DNA of 64,000 nucleotides from Schistocerca nitens (Eukaryota; Arthropoda; Insecta; Orthoptera; Acrididae): positions 502,278,109 to 502,342,108 of the forward strand of contig NC_064614.1 in the NCBI RefSeq assembly GCF_023898315.1, read 5' to 3'. How positions within the stretch are numbered: position 1 is the stretch's first letter; every line of letters begins with the position of its first letter. This document shows positions 56,030 through 64,000 of this stretch, piece by piece. The translations under genes and the position numbers were made by a program. A model generated the notes under the pieces. It was not told the origin of the DNA and searched no databases. It saw only the letters and a program-made list of their open reading frames with translations.

Positions 56030-56440
56030 GACGAGCAAACCAAACATACCCAGACAGAGAGAATTTCGGAAATCATCACGAGAAGCAGTAGCATGTTCTT
56101 CGGACACATCCTTAGAATGGACGAGTGGGAGGGGGGTTGACACATCAGGAAAAAAACAGTTTTTTGTGAACAAGAGAATAAAGAGTACGCTGGATACAGG
56201 AGATATAAAAAAATCTGGAAGAAATGCAAATACAGATATTTACAACAGGATGACTTTCAAATAAACTCAGGCTGTCATAAGCTCCTAGGACAAAATTAAG
56301 CCCAGAGAAGAATCCTCATGAACAGAAGAGCGAAGAAAGTTGTAAAAAATGGGGACGAAATTATATTGGTCTAGGACAAAGACCAGAAGAAATGAAGCTG
56401 ACCTGAATTAAATTGGCACTCAGGTGCCCAAAACGAAAAG
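56030..56440 (+). pseudogene. LINE C-terminal remnant
   Basis: RISEIITRSSSMFFGHILRM (about 56,061-56,120) and later KPREESS and TEERR segments match, from memory, the C-terminal part of an insect LINE ORF2 (..FxGHxxRM.. TEERK..). No upstream RT was found. Confidence 0.5.
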
Positions 56441-56551
56441 AAGATAGTTATGTGAAGCAGCTTCCCGCTTCATACGTTAATTTAACGTTACGTAACACAA
56501 TTTTCCGCTTCCCAACATATAAATGATGTTAGAATTATATTAATATCTTCA

Positions 56552-56670
56552 GATGTTGATATATATCAACGGGGAGAGGTGAAAATGTGTGCCCCGACCG
56601 GGACTCGAACCCGGGATCTGTTTACATGGCAGACGCTCTATCCATTTGAGCCACCGAGAGAACAGTGGAT
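56552..56670 (-). repeat. tRNA-derived SINE (S5), minus strand
   Basis: The reverse complement gives a tRNA-like head, ctctcggtggctcaaatgga with B box gggttcgagtccc, followed by gtcggggcacaca and a short tail with gttgatatatatcaac. The B box on the plus strand is at about 56,599-56,611. The right limit is approximate. Confidence 0.75.
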
Positions 56671-56873
56671 AGCGCGACTGCAGGGACTATATCGCGCACC
56701 CCTCCCGCGAGACCCACATTCTCACCTTGTATGTCCACACACTACATTCGTATTGTCCGACCCCAACACACTCATTACTCGTGGAAGACATTCTTACCAA
56801 GTCCCGTAAGAGTTCGGGGAATACGTGTGCATCTGCACAGAAGAAGAAGGTCATGGCCGGTGTTGCCAGAACT

Positions 56874-56936
56874 ATATACTTATATGGATATGGTGTCATG
56901 TCCGAAAGAACAGACACCATATCCATATTAGTATAT
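56874..56936. repeat. Near-perfect palindrome (24-bp arms)
   Basis: Arms 56,874-56,897 and 56,913-56,936 (core atatggatatggtgtc and gacaccatatccatat) have one mismatch and a 15-bp loop (gtccgaaagaac within). Possibly part of the S5-type repeat unit. Confidence 0.85.
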
Positions 56937-57631
56937 AAATGATTTAGTTGGATTGCATATGATTCAGTCAAGCTCTGGCTTGGTAAATAGTGTGCCAGGT
57001 CGCAAGCCTTTGTCAAGTTACAAAAGATTCTCAGCGGCCACGATTTTCATCAATGCTTACTAGCGTTCCACGAAAGAATGGAATTTCACAAGTGGCAACA
57101 CTCTCCCAAAGAAATACAGGGGACTCTTGTGATACTAGCAGCTAAAATGCTGGAATGGTGATACAAAATGTTCACTCTCCTCTGACGTATTAATTTCCGT
57201 TGATAGTTCAGCAGTTTGTCGGCTCGGAGGACTTCCTTTAAGAGGAGGGCTGGAAGTAAGCCGGAGTGCCTTCCCGGCGCAGGCGCGGTAAGCCGACAAG
57301 TTGGCGCCTTCGGCTAGCACCGCGGCTATAATCTGTCTCATAGCGGGCAAAGGAGTATCTGAGCGAAATCCGATACCCGCAGGCGCCGAGCTGCGGAGAG
57401 CCGTCAACACCGGCACGTGAGTGCCTCCGTAAGCCGACACGGGCACCGGCGGCCGATGCTCGTTTACAGCCGACGTACACAGGATTGAATCATCCAATCT
57501 TCTTGGCTACTTTTTTAGAACACATTTCTGTTCTAACGCCTAATACCAGGGCGCTAATGAACGACGTCCTGAGTCAGATGATTAGCAGAGAAATTGTGAA
57601 ATGCGTGGCCTTTTGTATAGGCAGTGGGTAA
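56937..57631. other. GC-rich patch of unknown origin; no recognised gene
   Basis: About 57,225-57,480 is GC-rich (cccgcaggcgccgagctgcg). Its minus-strand frames of 80-120 residues are of uncertain meaning. No protein family recognised. Confidence 0.3.
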
Positions 57632-57633
57632 TA

Positions 57634-58496
57634 CGAGGTGTATGAAAAAAGTAACGAGAATAACAATACTGCAAGCAATCTCGCAACGCTGTGTTGTGTA
57701 GACCGATGTGTTCATTTCTTCCAGACGCTCAGTCCGAGTTTCAGCTCCTTACAGCCATCCCGTGATTTTTGAGAGCGATATCAGTGAAGTTGTGTTCTTG
57801 TTGTGTGTACGAAAATACATCAGCGGAATTTGGAGCAACGTTATGCCATCAAGTTTTTGTTAGACTTTGGAAATCAGGCCTATAGGAACATCTCTTATCA
57901 AGAGCGCATTTTTTCGCTGGCACAAATCGTTTTTGGAATGCCGAAAACACGTTGGACATGAATTTCGCTCAAAGGATCTCAAAACAATGGTGATTTGCTG
58001 TTTTGATTGTGGGGGTATTGCGCATAAAGAATTCGTTCGTTCAGAACAAACAGCCAACCAAATCTTCTGTAAAGATGTCCTTGAAAGGCTCAGGAAAATG
58101 GTGAATCGAGTGCGACCGGACACTGCAGACAAGTATATGCTGTATAGTGACAACGCTCCATGTGACACAGCCACTTCTATCACAGAATTTTTGACCTCAA
58201 AAGGCATACTGCTGTTCCACAGACTTCCTGTTCACCTGATCTGAAACATAGTGCCTTTTTTTTTCAGAAATTGAAGATGTCTTAAAAGACGTCATTTTGG
58301 GACTCTAGAGAACATTCAAAAGAATGTGACCGACATGATAAAGGCCCTACCAGTTGAAGCCTTTCAGCACTGCTACCATGACTGGGAGCAGCTACTCGAA
58401 CGGTGTATAATGAACGATATTTTTGTTTGAAAATAAATAAACAAATAAAAACCTTGGTGTATAAAAAATAACTTATTACTTTTGTCACACATCACG
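57634..58496 (+). mobile_element. mariner-type DNA transposon, internally deleted
   Basis: The left end cgaggtgtatgaaaaaagta and the inverted right end tacttttgtcacacatcacg are terminal repeats. TA at 57,632-57,633 and 58,497-58,498. 863 bp, shorter than full mariners (about 1.3 kb). Confidence 0.8.
57800..58430 (+). pseudogene. mariner transposase pseudogene with internal deletion
   Basis: The N-terminus is QRNLEQRYAIKFL. RWHKSFLECRKHVG jumps directly to RSKDLKTMVICCFDCGGIAH (part of the DNA-binding and first core region is deleted), then EFVRSEQTANQIF, ERLRKMVNRVRP and LYSDNAPCDTATSITEFL (second Asp). In another frame SPDLKHSAFFFQKLKM follows, where the family has SPDLAPCDFFLF, so the third catalytic Asp is Ala. 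The C-terminus is ALPVEAFQHCYHDWEQLLER. Inactive. Confidence 0.82.
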
Positions 58497-58569
58497 TATA
58501 CAAAAGGAGTGGTTATGTTGCATAACCACCACATATTAGCGTTATTGCTGCTGTCACGAGACACGGAGA

Positions 58570-58670
58570 GGCAGTCCGGAATCGAATCTGTGCACCGCAT
58601 TAATGATCGTTTTTCCGGTATGCTGGTTGATCTGAGTGTGGTTTTTTTTAATTTCCCGCACCTGTTGTAT
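58570..58670 (+). repeat. Possible tRNA-derived SINE fragment
   Basis: cggaatcgaatctgtgcacc..gcattaatgatc..gtgtggttttttttaatttcccgcacc resembles, from memory, a locust repeat. Heavily diverged and without ends. Confidence 0.3.
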
Positions 58671-58943
58671 GCAAATGATCGACTAGTAAGTAATTACCTG
58701 ATAAAGTTTCTGGGCGTTATAGAATTTTTCGGAAAGCATAACTATCAGCACGTGCATTACTTTTTAATTTTCTGATAATTTCTGGTAGGTGGACGCACAG
58801 TTTTGATACAAACCCGTATTTGGCGAATAAAACGATAAATATGCTGTAAAAACTTATCGCCAAACAAACTGCTCTTTTTATTTGGCGACATCTGATAGAA
58901 CTAAAAGTATCCAAGCAAGAAAACAAGAGCTTTCTTTCTCTTG

Positions 58944-58946
<3 letters not shown>

Positions 58947-58990
<44 letters not shown>
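58947..58990. repeat. (CA)n microsatellite
   Basis: An uninterrupted CA tract of 22 units. Confidence 0.97.
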
Positions 58991-58995
<5 letters not shown>

Positions 58996-59781
58996 ATGTT
59001 GTGAGAGAACCATTTTTTAAAATTCTGTTTATCGTTGAGGATTGACTCTGTATTAGATTCAATAAAAACACTGCGGAAAAGTTGGAAAGTTTAACATTAT
59101 ATTCATTTTGTGCATCTGAGCCAGCGCTTACGTGTACGGTTGGATTGTTTATCAATTCTCGGCACTAAAATCTAATGTCATTGTTCGTGCTGTTTGATAG
59201 TGACTTGAAGTTAAGTTATTATGAATTCGTACTTCAGATTGTGTTTTCCTGTGGAAATATGAAGCTGACGAATGACGGTGACATGCGACTCATTTAGCTA
59301 GCATAAAGTAGCGACGTTAAATGTCCAATGTTGTTTTGGATCTAAACGCCTTAAGATTTATTTACTTTCAGGGCCAGCACCGGACAAAAATAGCACCGTA
59401 TAGACTGGAGGTTAACAGTTTGGAAGGCAAACACTTTTACTCACCTACAAACAAACAGCTTTACCCTTCAGTCAGTGCTTTTGTGCTGATGTGTGGAAAC
59501 AGTTATCGCATCCTCTCTATCTGCACTGGGATGATTGCATCTGCATCCTCTACCACACCGTATTGTATAATAAAATAGCCACTCATGGACAGGCTCACAC
59601 TGGAAGCCTTGGCTGCAACATGGGTTTAGCTACCTGGCAGTACATTTAAGTTACAACTTCAGCGTTAATGTCCTGATTTTTTTTCCTTTTTGTAAGATTT
59701 GACACATGAATGAAGAAACAAAGTGATCTGACTACGGTTAATGAAATATATTCCAGAAAACTTTCATAGCGAAACGGAATA
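58991..59781. other. No recognisable feature
   Basis: AT-rich DNA. Nothing recognised. Confidence 0.4.
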
Positions 59782-59950
59782 TACGCTGACGGAAAAAAAA
59801 ACACAACACCAAGAAGGAGTTGTGCGACGAAAATGGAGGCTGGTAGGTGGGTTTTTACATCTGAAAGATGATGTCTATTCAAATTTCATTTCAGTCGCAT
59901 AAGAGTTGCTCCAGTAGTGCCACTATGAGGACAGAAATAAGGTAAGCTTG

Positions 59951-60050
59951 AATGGCTACCTTCCCCGTTGTTATCTTTTTTCTCTCTCTCCCAGTCAACA
60001 AATGGCTACCTTCCCCGTTGTTATCTTTTTTCTCTCTCTCCCAATCAACA
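59951..60050. repeat. 50-bp tandem duplication
   Basis: 59,951-60,000 and 60,001-60,050 are identical apart from one base (g/a at offset 44). The unit begins aatggctaccttccccgttg and contains a pyrimidine run. Confidence 0.97.
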
Positions 60051-60405
60051 AACATCAAAAAAAGTTTTCCATCTGTACAGAAAATTGGAATAGAGGTCAA
60101 CATAAACATCATTTTCGCCCTTTTTATTGCTCATGAAAACCACACATTGCGTGTTGTCTCACCATACAGCGAGACCTACAGAGGTGGTGGTCCAGACTGC
60201 TGTACACACTGGTACCTCTAATACCCAGTGTCACGTCCTCTTGCATTGATGCATGCCTGTATTCGTCGTGGCATACGATACACAAGTTCATCAAGGCACT
60301 GTTGGTCCGGATTATTCCACCCCTCAACGGCGATTTGGCGTAGAGCCCTCAGAGTGGTTGGTGGGTCACGTCGTCCATAAACAGCCCTTTTCGATCCATA
60401 CCAGG

Positions 60406-60884
60406 TGTGGTGTCACCGCTAGACACCACACTTGCTAGGTGGTAGCTTTAAATTGGCCGCGGTCCATTAGTACATGTCGGACCCGCGTGTCGCCACTGTG
60501 TGATCGCAGACCGAGCGCCACCACACGGCAGGTCTAGAGAGACGTACGAGCACTCGCCCCAGTTGTACGGACGACATTGCTAGCGACTACACGTACGAAG
60601 CCTTTCTCTCATTTGCCGAGAGACAGTTAGAATAGCCTTCAGCTAAGTCCATGGCTACGACCTAGCAAGGCGCCATTAACCATATCTGGAGAGAGTCTCA
60701 CTTGTATTATCAAGAGCGATGTACCGCAAGTGAATAAAAGTTAAGTATACGAGAAGCTCCGTTCTTTTCTTTATAGCTTTCATCACGTATCCTGTTTCAG
60801 ACTTAACGCCAGTCGGCGTGTGTGTGACGCGTGCCCTTTCGGCTACTTCTCAGTGTGGCGTAGCTAGCTTGCTACGCTACAACA
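60406..60884. mobile_element. Solo LTR (Gypsy-type by recollection)
   Basis: 479 bp beginning tgtggtgtcaccgctagaca and ending cgctacaaca, flanked by a 5-bp duplication, ccagg (60,401-60,405 and 60,885-60,889). TG..CA ends. A candidate polyadenylation signal, aataaa, is at about 60,733. I recognise this LTR as abundant in locust genomes. It holds no coding sequence. Likely formed by recombination between the two LTRs of a full element. Confidence 0.9.
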
Positions 60885-61248
60885 CCAGGCATGTTAGATA
60901 GGGTTCATGTCTGGGGAACACGCTGGCCACTTTAGTCGAGCGATGCCGTTATCCTGAAGGATGTCATTCACAAGATGTGCACGATGGGGCGCGAATTGTC
61001 GTCCATTAAGACAAATGCCTCGCCAATATGCTGCCGCTATGGTTGCACTATCGGTCGGACGATGGAATTCACGTATCGGACATCCATTATGGAGCCTTCC
61101 ATGACCACCAGCGGTGTACGTCGTCCTCACATAATGCCACCGTAAGACATCAGAGAACCTCCACCTTGCTGCACTCGCTGGACAGTGTGCCTACGGCGTT
61201 CAGCCTGACTGGGTTACCTCCAAACACGTCTCTGACAATTGTCTGATT

Positions 61249-61940
61249 TGTAGAGGACAAGGGGTTATTTTTAGGAAATATGGTGCAAAATTGTGGTTTA
61301 GTGTGTTTCAGTGCGCGATGCGCCAGACTCACGGCAGACGGCGGACAAAGGATGGCCGGCGCGTTATGCAGGTGACACAGTTTTGCAACGAGCGCCGGTA
61401 TGTGTGTATGTGCGCGGCAGCCATCAACAGCCACAACGCAGCATTACCAGAATTACGCAAGCGCGGGCCGCGTGTGGCGCGGTTGCGTTAGCCAACTCAT
61501 CGAGAACGTTCTAATAAACACGGCGCCACGTAACCGACGGATTCAGCAGCGGTCTGCACTATTTAAGGGAATCAGAGGTGGGCGTCGGCATCGGTTGGAC
61601 CGATTGGGCGTTCGGTCGCTGTTACGTAGTCGTTATCAGTGACGCTGTCCCCGAGGACCGGCCGGCGGAGGGCATTGCCCGCAGTTGCACCGGCGACTCC
61701 CAGCGTCGTCACGAGCTGCAGCGTCTGCAGGAGGCGTGCTAGGCCGGGCTTCGTGCTGCTAACCTCCTACTGCCTGTGCAGCCGCTGACCGAGCGCGACA
61801 CAAGCGGTGGGACTGAGCTACCAGAAAATGTATTGGAAGAACCAACAATAAAGAGGAAGATTGCTAAAAACAGCCACCTTCTTCTACCCAGCCACGCCCT
61901 ACAATCCCGACCACTCACCTGCTCTGGTCATCCTATTAAA
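61249..61940. mobile_element. GC-rich LTR-like insertion
   Basis: 692 bp bounded by a 4-bp duplication, gatt (61,245-61,248 and 61,941-61,944), within the transposase of element I, whose reading resumes on both sides. It starts tgtagagg but ends attaaa, so the TG..CA rule fails. It has a TATA-like tatttaag near 61,561 and an aataaa near 61,849, an arrangement like U3-R-U5. It could instead be another kind of non-coding insertion. Confidence 0.5.
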
Positions 61941-62648
61941 GATTGAAAGCATATACGACACTCCTTGGTGAAAAGAACGTGATGCCAATCCTGAGCGGTC
62001 CATTCGGCATGTTGTTGGGCCCATCTGTACCATGCTGCCTCTTGTCGTGGTTGCAAAGACGGACCAGGCCATGGACGTCGGGAGTGAAGTTGCGCATCAT
62101 ATAGCCTATTCCGCACAGTTGGAGTTGTAACACGACATCCTGTGGCTGCACGAAAAGCATTATTCAACATGATGGCGTTGCTGTCAGGATTCGTCCGAGC
62201 CATAATCCGTACGTAGCAGTCATTCACTGCAGTAGTAGCCCTTGGGCAGCCTGAGCGAGGCATGTCATCGACAGCTCCTGTCTCTCTTTATTTCCTCCAT
62301 GTCCGAACAACATCGCTTTGGTTCACTCTGAGATGCCTGGACACTTCGATTGTTGAGAGCCCTTCCTGGCACAAAGTAACAATGCAGACGAGATCGAACC
62401 GCGATATTGACAGTCTAGGCATGGTTGAACTACAGACAACATGAACCGCATACCTCCTTCCTGGTTGAATGACTACAACTGATCGGCTGTCAGACCCCCT
62501 CCATCTAATAGGCGCTGCTCATGCGTGGTTGCTTACATCTTTGGGCGGGTTTAGTGACATCTCTGAACAGTCAAAGGGGTTCCACAGTGAACGTCTATCT
62601 TCGGGAGTTCTGGGAACCGGGGTGATGCAAAACTTTTTTGATGTGTGT

Positions 62649-62865
62649 ATGTTAGAGCGTGCCATTGCATGTGTGCCAAGGCATTTCATATACACGCTGC
62701 TAACCTGCTTGGTTCAATGATCGAAAGGATTCATTGGAAGTGGACCGACCCGAAGTTAGCATTTGATTGGTTAGGTGATTATCATATTAAGATTTCGCAA
62801 CGGATAACGCGGGGGAGGGCTCAAGCAACCAAGTGGGAAAGTAACTAATTACCACGCTCTAACAT
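62649..62865. repeat. Possible MITE bounded by a 13-bp inverted repeat
   Basis: atgttagagcgtg (62,649-62,661) and cacgctctaacat (62,853-62,865) are perfect inverted repeats around 191 bp of non-coding sequence. No target duplication was identified. Confidence 0.45.
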
Positions 62866-64000
62866 GATCTATATTCTCTATCCTTGTTAATTTTCATTCC
62901 TCCCCCCTATTATCATGACTTCAATTTAGTACTAACATTGTTCTCTACACAGGTTGGGGATGTTATGATAAGTCACTGAATCCATGAAATTAAATTTACA
63001 CGACATTTTTATTATATACCCAGAAACTTAAAAATGTTATTTTTAACTCGTTGCTTAAGCGACCTCATATTTGCAATTGCCAAAGAAAAGGCGAGTAAAT
63101 TCTATCTTATCTACCACTGAAGGTGCCCATATTATCAGAAATGGATTCAACACTCTCTCGCACTGGAGGGAGTTATACGATCAAAGATCTGGTCTCGTTT
63201 ATAATATTGTGCAGTGAGAAAGAGGAGGGATATGTTGCTGCACCTGTAGTCCGTCTGCTTGGACAGTGATTGAAATTCGGACCTGATGTTACTTGGACCG
63301 AATCGTTATGAATTTATGAACTGAGCTTCGGTTTCTCAATGGTCACTCTCTCCATTATCTCTCAGCACCGTTCCCTTAGTCAAAATTATAGCAAAGATTC
63401 TTGGCGGGAAAACGGGGAGAACAAAGCGGACACAGATATCTCTCGTATACACAAAAAACAATACACGCAAATTAACAAATTATGGCACACGCAAACATCC
63501 TCACCTTAACTATTTTCAAGAACGAACTGGTGGCTTGCTGGTGGTGCAGTTCGACACCACGTGGGTGATCGACACCAGCGGCTAATTTTTTTTGTACTCA
63601 CCCCACTGTTCATTCTTGTTTTCAAGCTATACGACTATTCGCTCGCGCGACGTATTATTTACCAATTAGTTAGGACGCAGAGCCTCAGCTAGTTGCTGCT
63701 TGCAAATTGGGGTAGTCATGAATGAAAAGATTCGTGCACATAATTTATGAATTTGCCAAAAAATTACTTCACACGCTTAGAGCCTTAAGTAACGCACACA
63801 AAACACACCCATATCCTAGCAAGTTTCACACGGAATCATCGTCTGAATTTCTCATCAGCGGTAATGTCCACGTGTTAAACTAACTTGGTGGGGGGGGGGG
63901 GGGCTCCATGTTACTTAAGCAAGACCAGTAAGAAATTTAAAATTACAAAACGCTACTACTAAAAGTGAAGCTATATGATTTTAGATACTTCTGTTGCTCT
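62866..64000. other. No recognisable feature
   Basis: Unannotated DNA with a 14-bp G homopolymer at 63,890-63,903. Confidence 0.4.

Larger units (their letters stand above)
60218..62423 (-). pseudogene. Tc1-like transposase pseudogene (element I)
   Basis: Start-codon complement at 62,421-62,423: MPRLSISRFDLVCIVTLCQE, then LSTIEVSRHLRVNQSDVVRT (helix-turn-helix), GCPRATTAVNDCYVRI, TVRNRLYDAQL, HHVLFTKECRICF (the family has TDES; the first Asp is lost). The LTR-like insertion lies here. Then RRVWR, GRRTPLVVME-like, HLVNDILQDNGIARLKWPAC with SPDMNPI, the solo LTR, and MPRRIQACINARGRDTGY with a stop at 60,218. The frame is fairly well kept outside the insertions, so decay is moderate. Confidence 0.78.
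59784..62647 (-). mobile_element. Tc1-like DNA transposon I carrying two LTR-like insertions
   Basis: The left end cgctgacggaaaaaaaaaca follows TA (59,782-59,783). The right end ..gatgcaaaacttttttgatg precedes TA (62,648-62,649). The terminal repeats match only weakly, so the ends are less certain than in the other elements. Transposase reads right to left. Without the two insertions the element would be about 1.7 kb. Confidence 0.65.

Noticed and set aside
57135-57497. Minus-strand 120-residue frame
   Set aside because: Overlapping frames of similar length exist in the same GC-rich patch; no motif supports any of them.

Overview
This window looks like intergenic DNA from a large, repeat-filled orthopteran genome. 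I infer a Schistocerca-like grasshopper or locust, because I recognise from memory a tRNA-derived SINE with a T-rich 3' end and a solo LTR that are very common in those genomes; no database was searched. I find no host protein-coding gene with exon structure. Nearly everything I can identify is transposable-element DNA at different stages of decay, nested up to four layers deep, separated by AT-rich stretches with no recognisable content. || Layout: 0-5 kb holds a tRNA-like repeat, a decayed Cys-rich ORF, a SINE, and a hAT (ZBED5-like) element split by a SINE. 5-8 kb has two Tc1/mariner-type remnants carrying three SINEs. 9.7-13.2 kb is an AT-rich tandem array (unit about 142 bp) split by two Tc1-like elements, one with an open transposase frame. 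13-22.5 kb has Tc1 remnants, an RTE/BovB-like LINE, and a Tc1 element hosting a second Tc1, two SINEs and a possible solo LTR. 23-31 kb has LINE fragments and a Penelope-like element. 31.7-34.9 kb is a LINE split by a mariner-superfamily element with long terminal inverted repeats (TIRs). 36-37.4 kb carries the near-identical, inverted twin of the 11.4-kb Tc1-like element. 39.8-42.4 kb is a fold-back element split by a SINE and by a Tc1 that itself carries a SINE. 44-46.6 kb has a Tc1 remnant and an R1-like LINE. 48.8-49.3 kb is one SINE inside another. 49.7-54.5 kb is a Tc1 element holding two LINEs. 55-58.5 kb has mariner and LINE remnants. 59.8-62.6 kb is a Tc1 element holding two LTR-like insertions. 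|| The elements do not form a pathway. Their relation is historical: target-site duplications (TSDs) and TA sites allow a relative dating of insertions. The only near-complete coding frames are the two 1,422-bp Tc1-like twins (340 and 335 aa) and the RT-to-C-terminus frame of a 5'-truncated LINE (about 416 aa, with a changed catalytic Asp). I found no clear new biological system. The most useful leads are the twin transposons, the tandem array, the fold-back nest and SINEs that share a tail but carry different tRNA-like heads.
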